64,000 bases of DNA from Hominenteromicrobium mulieris (GCF_020687165.1 NZ_JAJEQC010000005.1), one strand, 5' to 3'; shown: positions 54,937-61,827, counted from the stretch's first letter. Program-made: numbers and translations. Notes: a model not told the origin generated them from the sequence alone.

Positions 54937-55025
54937 AAATCTCACAGATTGGTGAGATTTCAGCTTGTTATTTTGTCGAAATGGCGTATGCCCGTGACAT
55001 TTCTGTGAGGATTGCCTGTTAAAAT
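54937..55025 (+). promoter_or_regulatory. Two-part operator and promoter of the module 2 small-ORF/sigma unit
   Basis: AAATCTCAC/GTGAGATTT (54937-54960) is followed by GTGACA (54994), GTGAGG (55005), nine bases and TAAAAT (55020-55025). Palindrome-to-box distance (53.5) and box-to-minus-10 distance (9) equal those at ABC operon 2. No transporter follows; the unit carries small ORFs and the second sigma-like gene. Confidence 0.65.
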
Positions 55026-55034
55026 AAAAGAAAA

Positions 55035-55241
55035 GTGAAAAAGTTGCCGCACGATGGCAAAAGAAAAAAAGCCATCGTACAGCGACTATATTGTTATGCA
55101 CTTTGCAACGGTGGCTTTGAAAAAATCAGAGCCGCCGTTTCCTTTCGTCTATCTAAAATGAACGACGACCCTACACCCTGCAATCTGGTACGGCGGCACA
55201 TAGGAGGATGCCGCCATGTCAATTTTCGTCATTCACAATAG
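55035..55241 (+). CDS. Small basic protein (68 aa), module 2
   Basis: GTG 55035 opens KKLPHDGKRKKAIVQRL, then YCYALCNGGFEKIRAAVSFR and a C-terminal HIGGCRHVNF with several Cys and His. No strong ribosome-binding site is seen, only AAAAGAAAA. Its last 26 bases overlap the 35-residue ORF. The module 1 copy is broken. It is probably real given conserved sense sequence, but weakly supported. Confidence 0.45.
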   Translation: MKKLPHDGKRKKAIVQRLYCYALCNGGFEKIRAAVSFRLSKMNDDPTPCNLVRRHIGGCRHVNFRHSQ

Positions 55242-55323
55242 CCATGAGTTACACCAGCTAAAAAAAGTCTTGCCCCTCCTCCGGGGGAGTATGACTATCT
55301 ATCAGTATTATCGTTCCATCTAA
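55216..55323 (+). CDS. 35-residue small protein, module 2
   Basis: ATG 55216 follows AGGAGG and the frame ends at TAA 55321-55323, exactly the length of its relative at 48633. NSHELHQLKKVLPLLR and the YYRSI end match it. It overlaps the preceding small ORF in another frame. Function unknown; the small amphipathic helix could bind a partner such as the sigma-like protein. Confidence 0.6.
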   Translation: MSIFVIHNSHELHQLKKVLPLLRGSMTIYQYYRSI

Positions 55324-55351
55324 ATCAGCAGAATAGTAGGTATTTTTGTCG

Positions 55352-55386
55352 CGCCAATTTCCCATTACGGGGAGTTGGCGTTTTTT
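55352..55386 (+). terminator. Attenuator-like hairpin ahead of sigma-like gene 2
   Basis: CGCCAATTTCCC pairs with GGGGAGTTGGCG in all 12 positions (two G-U pairs) and TTTTTT follows. It is the counterpart of the hairpin at 48769: the sixth pair is A-T here and G-C there, which keeps the stem. Confidence 0.65.
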
Positions 55387-55488
55387 GCTTTCGATTTTTC
55401 GGGAAGGCGTCCGAAGTATGTCGCTGCCGATCCCCGCCTCCTTTCGATTCACTCGTCAACCGCCCGTGAATCGAAATGGAGGTACATA

Positions 55489-55902
55489 ATGAAGAAAGTC
55501 AATCTTAGGGACTTATATCCCGATGTTTATAAAAACGATCATTTTGTAGAAGTAACAGAAGATGTGCTGGAGACGATCCGTGCCGCTGAGCGTGCAGAAG
55601 CTGCTTATGACCGGAGGATGTATCGCTATAAAGCGCATTACTCTCTGGACTGTGATAACGGCATTGAAAATGCGATCCTGATGAAGCCCCAGACGCCGGA
55701 AATGCTCCTGGAGGAAAAGCAGCTGCGGGAGCAGCTCTACGCCGCAGTGATGGCTCTGCCGGAGAAGCAGGCCAAGCGGATCTATGCTCGGTATTACCTG
55801 GGTATGCGTGTGAGCGAGATAGCAGTAGCGGAGGATGTAGACCCAAGCCGTGTCCGTGACAGCATCCGGCGTGGTCTGAAGCAGCTGGCAAAGTATTTTT
55901 GA
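55489..55902 (+). CDS. Sigma-70 region-4-like regulator, module 2 (137 aa)
   Basis: Same length as the copy at 48906 and nearly identical after residue ~60, with MALPEKQAKRIYARYYLGMR and VSEIAVAEDVDPSRVRDSIR. The N-terminus differs more (NLRDLYPDVYKNDHFVEVTE). AATGGAGG precedes ATG 55489. Its position between the cargo and the recombinase fits a regulator of excision or transfer, as for sigma-like proteins of Tn916 relatives. Confidence 0.85.
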   Translation: MKKVNLRDLYPDVYKNDHFVEVTEDVLETIRAAERAEAAYDRRMYRYKAHYSLDCDNGIENAILMKPQTPEMLLEEKQLREQLYAAVMALPEKQAKRIYARYYLGMRVSEIAVAEDVDPSRVRDSIRRGLKQLAKYF

Positions 55903-56400
55903 AAAAGTTTCGTTTGGTGCGCTCGTTTTTTGCTCTTTTTGTCAGAGTTAATAAGAAGGACAAGTTTTCCCCCTTCAACAGCACTTTGACAATTTCATAG
56001 ACAGCATAACAGGTACATAACCCGTGTACGAGCGAGTGTGGAACGCCGCGAAGATAGAGCAGTCAGGGAGGTGATGAACAAAGCTGCTTTGGAGCGATCT
56101 ACGATTCCACAAAACGGATGGTGGCAGATTCGGCGCGAGGACTGCACGGGGGCTTAAAGATACTTCCTCACGGCCTCCTAAAGACTTGGGGGGAACCCTG
56201 CGGCGCACGAGTAAAACGACGCTGCGGAGTTATGACAACCGCGCCAGCGGAGACCTGCTATGTTCCCAGCGTTAGGGGGCGTGGCAAATATGACGAGTAA
56301 TCCGAACAGAATAACAGTAGCCGCACCAGGTTTTTATCCGAAGATTTTTTTCAGACTGGTGCGGCTGTTTAAGTATTAAGATATTAAGGAGGCGAGAGTG
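55903..56400 (+). other. Gene-poor stretch with a strong terminal hairpin
   Basis: About 500 bases without a convincing gene. Two overlapping frames are open: a 60-codon one (56118-56300, ATG without a ribosome-binding site) and a 27-codon one (56074-56157, GGAGG too close to its ATG). A perfect 11-bp stem AGCCGCACCAG/CTGGTGCGGCT (56319-56329 with 56356-56366) ends it, followed by GTTT. The stretch is GC-richer than its neighbours and may be a structured RNA or DNA site. Confidence 0.4.
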
Positions 56401-56751
56401 ATGTTTGAAAAATTCCATCGAGGTGACATATATTCGGCTGATTTAAGTCCTGGTATTGGCTCCGAACAAAGTGGCTCTCGTCCTGTACTCATTCTTCAAA
56501 ACAATGTGGGAAATTGTTTCAGTCCTACGATTATTATTGCAGCAATTACCAGTGTAAGTAAAAAATGCAGAAAATTCCCCACGCATTACCACTTAAACGA
56601 CAGATGCGGTTTGATGAAACCATCTGTTGTTATGCTGGAACAGATCAGAACAATCGACAAGTCGAGGTTAAAAAACTATATTGGTCATCTAAACAAGGAT
56701 GACATGGAAAACATAAACAAGACGCTCTTGTGTAGTCTGGGGATTACATAA
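56401..56751 (+). CDS. MazF/PemK family toxin
   Basis: 116 residues. HRGDIYSADLSPGIGSEQSG and RPVLILQNN are the MazF beta-barrel signatures, with TSVSKK and LEQIRTIDKSRL further on. MazF enzymes cut mRNA in single-stranded regions. ATG 56401 (or GTG 56398) follows AAGGAGGCG. No typical antitoxin gene is seen next to it. The 53-residue protein downstream or a distant gene might serve. Confidence 0.85.
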   Translation: MFEKFHRGDIYSADLSPGIGSEQSGSRPVLILQNNVGNCFSPTIIIAAITSVSKKCRKFPTHYHLNDRCGLMKPSVVMLEQIRTIDKSRLKNYIGHLNKDDMENINKTLLCSLGIT

Positions 56752-56830
56752 AAGTGCCGAAAGGCCGTATCATTTTCAGGCTGTGCAAGTAGAGTTATAA
56801 TTTCGTTAGGAATTGCGGAGGTGATTCTGA

Positions 56831-56992
56831 ATGGAGAATATCCAGAATAAAAGCGCATTGATTCCTTCAGATGAAATCCGGTCAGAAGAACTTCTGGCGG
56901 AACAAAAATTTGAAGCGTTTATCACTTCGCTGGCACATATTATCGAGAAATATGGTATGAGAGTGCTGGGCGAGGTTGACGGAGCTGCGTGA
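56831..56992 (+). CDS. Small acidic protein between mazF and the recombinase (53 aa)
   Basis: MENIQNKSALIPSDEIRSEE, then a helix FEAFITSLAHIIEKYG and a short end. GGAGGTGATTCTGA precedes ATG 56831. It is acidic and lies directly downstream of the MazF-like gene and 55 bases before the recombinase. It might be an antitoxin-like partner or a recombination helper; nothing in it is diagnostic. Confidence 0.55.
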   Translation: MENIQNKSALIPSDEIRSEELLAEQKFEAFITSLAHIIEKYGMRVLGEVDGAA

Positions 56993-57047
56993 GAATCGCA
57001 GCTTTACATAGGATATTTTCCAAAAGTAAATTTTGGAGGTATGAATT

Positions 57048-58991
57048 ATGAACCGATATGGAAAACGCTGTGTTTTGTATCCGAGGGTCAGCACAGAGAT
57101 GCAAGTGGACGGATACAGCCTGGAAGGTCAAAAAAATATGCTGACACGATTTGCGGATCGTGAGGAAATGATCGTTGTTGATACTTATGAAGATGCCGGT
57201 AAATCCGGTAAATCCATTGAGGGACGACCTGCCTTTCAAAAAATGCTCAGAGATATTGAGGATGGCTTGGACATTGACTATATTTTAGTGTATAAGCTGT
57301 CACGGTTTGGCCGTAATGCAGCAGATATACTTAACTCTTTGGAGTTGGTTCAATCTTATGGTGTAAATCTGATTTGCATAGAAGAAGGGATTGATTCCTC
57401 TCAGACAAGCGGAAAACTTTTGATTTCTGTACTATCTGCTGTGGCTGAGATTGAGCGTGAGAATATTATCGAGCAGACGATGAACGGGCGGCGCGAAAAG
57501 GCACGGCAGGGTGGATGGAATGGTGGCTTTGCTCCCTACGGATATACACTGGAAGATAACAAGCTGATGATTGAAGAAACAGAGGCTGTGGCAATACGGA
57601 AGATTTTTGAATTATATACTTCATCGGAAATCGGTTTGGGTGGTATTGCGAATCAGTTGAACTTACAAGGTATACGGAAAATTCCGAGGCAGAATGGCAC
57701 ATTAGAGGATTGGACAGGACATTTTATTAAACTGATATTGGATAACCCGGTTTATTGCGGTAAAATTGCCTATGGACGGAGAACGAAGGAAAAAGTCAAA
57801 GGCACAAAAAACGATTACCAGATGAAAAGAAATGACGATTACATTCTGACAGAGGGACAGCATAAAGGAATCGTTAGTGAGGAGGTATGGGAAAAGGCTC
57901 ATGCCAAGCGTCTTAGAACCGGAGTAAAGCAACCGTCAAAAATTGGGCGGGATCGAGTTCATTTGTTATCAGGTCTGCTGAAATGCCCGGTTTGTGGAAG
58001 TCCCATGTATACGAATAAACACGCATGGACAAATAAAGATGGCACTTACAAAGAAATTTACTATTATGTATGTAGTCGGAATAGGATGGTCCGGGGTAAG
58101 CATTGTGAATATAAGGCGATGCTGAAAAAGACCGATATTGAACCGATGGTCATTGAGGCAATTCGTGAGATCGTAAGGAATGAGGAATATGCCCAAGCCA
58201 TTAAAAAACGGATTGGCGTTCAGATTGACACGAAAGCAGTGGATAAAGAACTGGAGGGCTATCAGGCAAAGCTGAAGGAAGTTGATCTGAATAAAACAAG
58301 ATTGGAACGGGAAATTGACAGTCTCCCTGCTGATGCAAAATACCGGGAACGAAAGCTCCATGATATGACCTTGCGGTTAGATTCCCTATATGATGTCATT
58401 GTTGAGCTGGAGGAAAAAATCGAAGATGCCAGACTTCGGCGAGATGCAATTAAGCAGCAGGCAATTACTCTTGAGAATATTTACAAAATCATGGTGAATT
58501 TCGACTGCGTTTATAATATAATAAATGACGAAGAAAAGAGAAATGTGGTCACAGCCTTGATTAAGGAAATTGAAATTTACAGGAATGACGAGTCTGAATA
58601 TCCGCTAAAGCGGATTGGTTTGAATTTTCCGGTGTTCAAGGATGGCGGGGAAGTTACGGAGCTTTTGTGGGACAAAGGGAATACCGTTGAGACGGTATGT
58701 CAGTTAGTTCTGAGAAAACCGGCAGTACATATCAACATTGATGTGGATGTTGAGGAACTGGTGCAGGATAAAAGAGGGACGGCAACCTATGGTCAGATCA
58801 AGGATTACGTTCTTGAACATAGTGGCTTGAAGGTCAGCAGTCTGTATATCGCACAGGTGAAGCAGAAGTACGGCATCATCGAGCGTGAGAATTACAACAA
58901 GACAAAGTCTGAAAACGTCAAGCAGCCCCAGTGCCCGCCAGAGAAGGAAAAGGCAATTACGGAGGCGTTGAAACATTTTGGAATGATTTGA
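57048..58991 (+). CDS. Large serine recombinase (TnpX/TndX type) with rlmD-like tail
   Basis: 647 residues. The resolvase domain has the catalytic Ser15 in YPRVSTEMQVDGYSLEGQ and KLSRFGRNAADIL. A recombinase domain follows (GGFAPYGY, LILDNPVYCGKI), then a zinc ribbon (CPVCGSPM, later CSRN and CEY) and a coiled coil (~400-470). The usual end of such proteins is near GNTVETV. The frame then runs 97 residues into a tail with SSLYIAQVKQKYGI and ending ALKHFGMI, related to the tail of rlmD. The att core lies at the join. Start ATG 57048 follows TTTTGGAGG. Confidence 0.94.
   Translation: MNRYGKRCVLYPRVSTEMQVDGYSLEGQKNMLTRFADREEMIVVDTYEDAGKSGKSIEGRPAFQKMLRDIEDGLDIDYILVYKLSRFGRNAADILNSLELVQSYGVNLICIEEGIDSSQTSGKLLISVLSAVAEIERENIIEQTMNGRREKARQGGWNGGFAPYGYTLEDNKLMIEETEAVAIRKIFELYTSSEIGLGGIANQLNLQGIRKIPRQNGTLEDWTGHFIKLILDNPVYCGKIAYGRRTKEKVKGTKNDYQMKRNDDYILTEGQHKGIVSEEVWEKAHAKRLRTGVKQPSKIGRDRVHLLSGLLKCPVCGSPMYTNKHAWTNKDGTYKEIYYYVCSRNRMVRGKHCEYKAMLKKTDIEPMVIEAIREIVRNEEYAQAIKKRIGVQIDTKAVDKELEGYQAKLKEVDLNKTRLEREIDSLPADAKYRERKLHDMTLRLDSLYDVIVELEEKIEDARLRRDAIKQQAITLENIYKIMVNFDCVYNIINDEEKRNVVTALIKEIEIYRNDESEYPLKRIGLNFPVFKDGGEVTELLWDKGNTVETVCQLVLRKPAVHINIDVDVEELVQDKRGTATYGQIKDYVLEHSGLKVSSLYIAQVKQKYGIIERENYNKTKSENVKQPQCPPEKEKAITEALKHFGMI
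58689..58697 (+). other. Right attachment core (attR) inside the recombinase gene
   Basis: GAGACGGTA, the same nine bases as at 3974-3982 in rlmD, in the same codon phase. Bases beyond it encode the recombinase tail, which before integration probably belonged to the chromosomal rlmD. Confidence 0.6.
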
Positions 58992-59006
58992 CTTCAACAT
59001 AAGGAA

Positions 59007-59047
59007 AACCCGAAGCAGCACGGTAAAGGTACTGCTTCGGGTTTTTT
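59007..59047. terminator. Terminator between recombinase and HxlR genes
   Basis: AACCCGAAGCAG (59007-59018) pairs with CTGCTTCGGGTT (59032-59043) and a T run follows to 59047. It overlaps the stop of the convergent HxlR gene. Confidence 0.85.
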
Positions 59048-59378
59048 ACTGTTTGGCCTTATATGCTTCGCCCCAAGCCTGCATGGAATCCAGAATGGGC
59101 TTCAGGCTTTTACCGAGTTCCGTCAGCGAATACTCCACTCTCGGCGGTACTTCGGCGTAGACCTCACGGTGGACAAGCCCGTTTTCCTCCATCGCCCGGA
59201 GTTGGGCGGTCAAGACCTTCTGAGACACATTGCCTACGGACTTTTTCAGTTCCCCGAACCGCTTCGTTCCCGGCATCAGGTCACGCAGAATCAGCACCTT
59301 CCACTTATCCCCGATGAGGGTCAGCGTGGTCTCCACAGGACAGGCAGGAAGAGTGGCTTTTGCGGTCATTTCGCTCAT
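59046..59378 (-). CDS. HxlR family transcriptional regulator
   Basis: 110 residues, a winged-helix dimer of the HxlR/MarR type. ACPVETTLTLIGDKWKVLIL holds the single N-terminal Cys typical of redox- or electrophile-sensing members. FGELKKSVGNVSQKVLTAQL is the recognition region and VEYSLTELG the wing. It diverges from the SnoaL-like gene, and the gap between them carries the composite operator that recurs before the flavin-binding gene. Confidence 0.92.
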   Translation of the reverse strand: MSEMTAKATLPACPVETTLTLIGDKWKVLILRDLMPGTKRFGELKKSVGNVSQKVLTAQLRAMEENGLVHREVYAEVPPRVEYSLTELGKSLKPILDSMQAWGEAYKAKQ

Positions 59379-59455
59379 ATTTGAATCCCTCCCATAAAAA
59401 TTTTTTCAAGCGCCAAATTGCCGGAAAACCCAGGAACGGCGCAATCGTTTCTTTC

Positions 59456-59538
59456 TGGTAACTACCCATTAGTTTCTATTTGGTAACTACGGCACAATAT
59501 TGTGCTTACTTTACGAATTGGGGCTACGGCATTATTAT
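59456..59538 (+). promoter_or_regulatory. Composite operator and promoter of the SnoaL-like gene
   Basis: TGGTAACTAC occurs twice (59456-59465, 59481-59490). GGTAAC (59482) is followed by 5 bases, the palindrome CACAATATTGTG (59493-59504), 5 bases, TTTACG (-35, 59510-59515), 17 bases and TATTAT (-10, 59533-59538). Exactly the same order and distances recur at 60508-60564. Confidence 0.65.
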
Positions 59539-59589
59539 AATGCCAGAGGCAAACGAAAGCAAGCCCAATTACCAAGGAGGTTACTCAAA

Positions 59590-60495
59590 ATGAAAAAAAT
59601 TCTTTCCCTCGCGCTGGCTCTTGCCATGATCGGCACAGCTCTCACCGGCTGCGGCTCCAAGGACGCTGCTACCAAAACACCCGCTGAAAACACCCAGCAG
59701 ACTGCACCTGTCCAGCAGGAGCAGAGCCAGACCGAAAAGGCGCTGGCGCTCATCAACACCTTTGCCACCGGCGATACGGACACCGCCCGCAGCCTGTTGG
59801 CGGATGGCTACATCCAGCACAATCTGGCATACGGCACCGGTGCGGATGCCTTTATCGGTTCCGTGGAATATCTCGCATCCGCCGATGTGAAAACCACTGT
59901 GAACAACATCCGTGCTTTTGAGGACGGCGACAAGGTGTTCTTGCAGACGATTTACAATTTTGCCGGTGCCGGTGAGCAGGTCGCCTTTGACATCTTCCGC
60001 TTTGACGGAGACGGCAAGATTGCCGAGCATTGGGACAATCTGGCGGCGCTGGCCGAGCCGAATCCCTCCGGTCACACCCAGATGGACGGCACGATGGAGG
60101 TCACGGATCTGGATAAGACCGAGGAAAACCGGGAGCTGGTCAAGAATTTCCTCTACGATGTCATGCAGGGCAACAACCTCGATAAGACCCCGGATTACTT
60201 TGATGGTGATGCCTACATCCAGCACAACAGCGGCATTGCCGATGGTGTGTCCGGTCTGAATGCCGCACTGGGCGCTCTGGCGGAGCAGGGCATTTCCATG
60301 GTGTACGATGAAGTCCACATGGTTCTGGCGGAGGGTAACTTCGTCCTTGCCGTCAGCGAGGGTACCTTCGGCGGTACACCCACCAGCTACTATGACCTGT
60401 GGCGCGTGGAGAATGGCAAGATCGCCGAGCATTGGGATGTGATGGAGACCATCGCAGACCAGTCCACCTGGCAGAATCAGAACGGCAAGTTCTAA
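59590..60495 (+). CDS. Lipoprotein with two SnoaL/NTF2-like domains
   Basis: 301 residues. A lipoprotein signal (ALAMIGTALTGCG, lipid-bearing Cys about residue 20) is followed by a Thr/Gln-rich linker and two tandem SnoaL-like domains (~50-160 and ~175-300). Both contain a YIQHN motif (ADGYIQHNLAYG; DAYIQHNSGIAD) and end in KIAEHWD. SnoaL-like folds bind small hydrophobic compounds or act as cyclases/isomerases; the substrate is unknown. AAGGAGG precedes ATG 59590. Probably under HxlR control. Confidence 0.85.
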   Translation: MKKILSLALALAMIGTALTGCGSKDAATKTPAENTQQTAPVQQEQSQTEKALALINTFATGDTDTARSLLADGYIQHNLAYGTGADAFIGSVEYLASADVKTTVNNIRAFEDGDKVFLQTIYNFAGAGEQVAFDIFRFDGDGKIAEHWDNLAALAEPNPSGHTQMDGTMEVTDLDKTEENRELVKNFLYDVMQGNNLDKTPDYFDGDAYIQHNSGIADGVSGLNAALGALAEQGISMVYDEVHMVLAEGNFVLAVSEGTFGGTPTSYYDLWRVENGKIAEHWDVMETIADQSTWQNQNGKF

Positions 60496-60497
60496 TT

Positions 60498-60564
60498 GTT
60501 ACCCGGAGGTAACCATACCACAATATTGTGCGTGCTTCACAAGTCGTACAAATCGCATTACAAT
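60498..60564 (+). promoter_or_regulatory. Composite operator and promoter of the flavin-binding gene
   Basis: GTTACC-N4-GGTAAC (60498-60513), 5 bases, CACAATATTGTG (60519-60530), 5 bases, TTCACA (-35, 60536-60541), 17 bases, TACAAT (-10, 60559-60564). Same design as at 59482. Confidence 0.7.
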
Positions 60565-60605
60565 CAAAGCATCAAGAGAAAAAACAAATTACGGAGGTAC
60601 TTATC

Positions 60606-61001
60606 ATGAATAAAGTCGTAGAATTTCTGAATGCCAACCCTGTGCAGTATCTTGCTACCGTCGGTCGTGACGGCAAGGCAAAGTGCCGTCCCTTCATGTT
60701 CGCGGGCGAGCTGGACGGCAAGCTGTGGTTCTGCACCAACAACACCAAGGACGTCTACAAGGATATGCGGGAAAATCCGGAGATCGAAATTTCGGTTTCC
60801 AGCCCGGAGTATGCGTGGATTCGTCTGCACGGCAAGGCTGTGTTCGAGAATAACATGGCCGCCAAGGAAATGTGCATCCAGAACCCCATCGTGAAGGGCC
60901 AGTACGGCGAGTCCACCAACCCCATCTTTGAGGTGTTCTATCTGGATAATGCCCACGGCGTTATCGCTGACTTCTCCGGCAACCCTCCCTACGAGTTCTA
61001 A
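60606..61001 (+). CDS. Pyridoxamine 5'-phosphate oxidase-family flavin-binding protein
   Basis: 131 residues forming a single split-barrel FMN-binding domain: QYLATVGRDGKAKCRPF, LWFCTNNTKDVYKDM and ISVSSPEYAWIRLHG. Such short proteins reduce small electrophiles or quinone-like compounds with bound flavin. ACGGAGG precedes ATG. It shares its operator design with the SnoaL-like gene and stands directly before the FMN riboswitch. Confidence 0.88.
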   Translation: MNKVVEFLNANPVQYLATVGRDGKAKCRPFMFAGELDGKLWFCTNNTKDVYKDMRENPEIEISVSSPEYAWIRLHGKAVFENNMAAKEMCIQNPIVKGQYGESTNPIFEVFYLDNAHGVIADFSGNPPYEF

Positions 61002-61020
61002 GAAACTCTCTCAATTCAAC

Positions 61021-61176
61021 ATCTTCGGGGCAAGGTGAAATCCCTGACCGGCAGTAAAGTCTGCGAAGCGCAAAAGCGCCCGATACGGTGAGATTCCGTA
61101 ACCGACGGTATAGTCCGGATGAAAGAAGATATGAGGAAGCAGCCCCGCAGGAAAACCCGTCCTGTGGGGCTGTTTC
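61021..61176 (+). ncRNA. FMN riboswitch (RFN element) with terminator
   Basis: The aptamer starts ATCTTCGGGGCAAGGTGAAA and ends GGATGAAAGAAGAT (61021-61130), with CCTGACCGGC, CCGTAACCGACGG and AGTCCGGATGAAAG in the order of the RFN consensus; the first and last bases pair. A terminator hairpin follows (CAGCCCCGCAGG/CCTGTGGGGCTG, 61140-61172) with TTTC. FMN binding should turn off ribU downstream. Confidence 0.95.
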
Positions 61177-61208
61177 AAATCCCAGCATATCTTTTCCAAG
61201 GAGCAATC

Positions 61209-61823
61209 ATGAATACCGTTTCCATCGAAAAAAGCAGAAAGACCGCTGTTCTTTCCGTCCGTACCATCTCCATGACCGCCATGCTGTCCGCAGTCGCTTA
61301 TCTGCTGGCCTTTGTGGAGTTTCCCGTTCCTCTCTCGCCGTCCTTTGCGAGAATGGACTTATCTGACCTTCCTGCACTCATCGGCGCATTTGCCTTTGGA
61401 CCGCTCTCCGGTCTGCTGATTGAACTTGTCAAAAACGCCTTGCAGCTTCTGACCACCTCCACCGGAGGCATTGGCGAGATCGCCAACTTCCTGATGGGCG
61501 CAGCCTATGTGGTCACTGCGGGTTTCATCTATAAACGCCATAAAACGAAGAAAACTGCGCTGGCCGCCTGCGTCCTTGCAAGCGTCGTTATGGGTATCGC
61601 CGCAGCACTGGCAAATTACTTCATCCTGCTGCCGCTGTTTGAGAACTTTATGCCACTGGATCAGCTCATTGCCTCCTTTGCCGAGTTCCTGCCTTTTATC
61701 CATACCAAGCTGGATGTGGTACTGTTCAATGCGTTCCCCTTTAATCTGCTGAAAGGGCTCGTCATCGGCGGCGTGACGATGCTGATCTATAAACGGCTCA
61801 CGCCGATCCTGAAAGGACGTTGA
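61209..61823 (+). CDS. ribU: Riboflavin ECF transporter S component RibU
   Basis: 204 residues with about six membrane spans. SMTAMLSAVAYLLAFVEFPV, DLSDLPALIGAFAFGPLSG and IELVKNALQLLTTS are RibU-family signatures for riboflavin uptake with the shared ECF ATPase module. AAGGAGC precedes ATG 61209; the in-frame upstream start at 61119 lies inside the riboswitch and is rejected. It is controlled by the FMN riboswitch just ahead. Confidence 0.93.
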   Translation: MNTVSIEKSRKTAVLSVRTISMTAMLSAVAYLLAFVEFPVPLSPSFARMDLSDLPALIGAFAFGPLSGLLIELVKNALQLLTTSTGGIGEIANFLMGAAYVVTAGFIYKRHKTKKTALAACVLASVVMGIAAALANYFILLPLFENFMPLDQLIASFAEFLPFIHTKLDVVLFNAFPFNLLKGLVIGGVTMLIYKRLTPILKGR

Positions 61824-61827
61824 CGGT

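Larger units (their letters stand above)
3974..58697. mobile_element. Tn1549-like integrative and conjugative element, ~54.7 kb
   Basis: The gene order par genes, replication initiator, PcfB/VirD4, Maff2, VirB6, PrgI, VirB4, CHAP hydrolase, topoisomerase III, CHC2/ArdC protein, SNF2-like giant protein, MobC, relaxase, cargo, sigma-like protein and serine recombinase matches the Tn1549/CTn family of Firmicutes. It carries no vancomycin, tetracycline or macrolide resistance gene that can be recognised. The cargo is two two-component/ABC-transporter modules. The ends are placed at the shared GAGACGGTA. Everything needed for excision, processing and mating-pair formation seems intact, with one gene split by a group II intron. 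Confidence 0.85.

Noticed and set aside
56118..56300. 60-codon frame, possible small protein
   Set aside because: No ribosome-binding site and a competing open frame over the same bases; reported only as part of the unexplained stretch.
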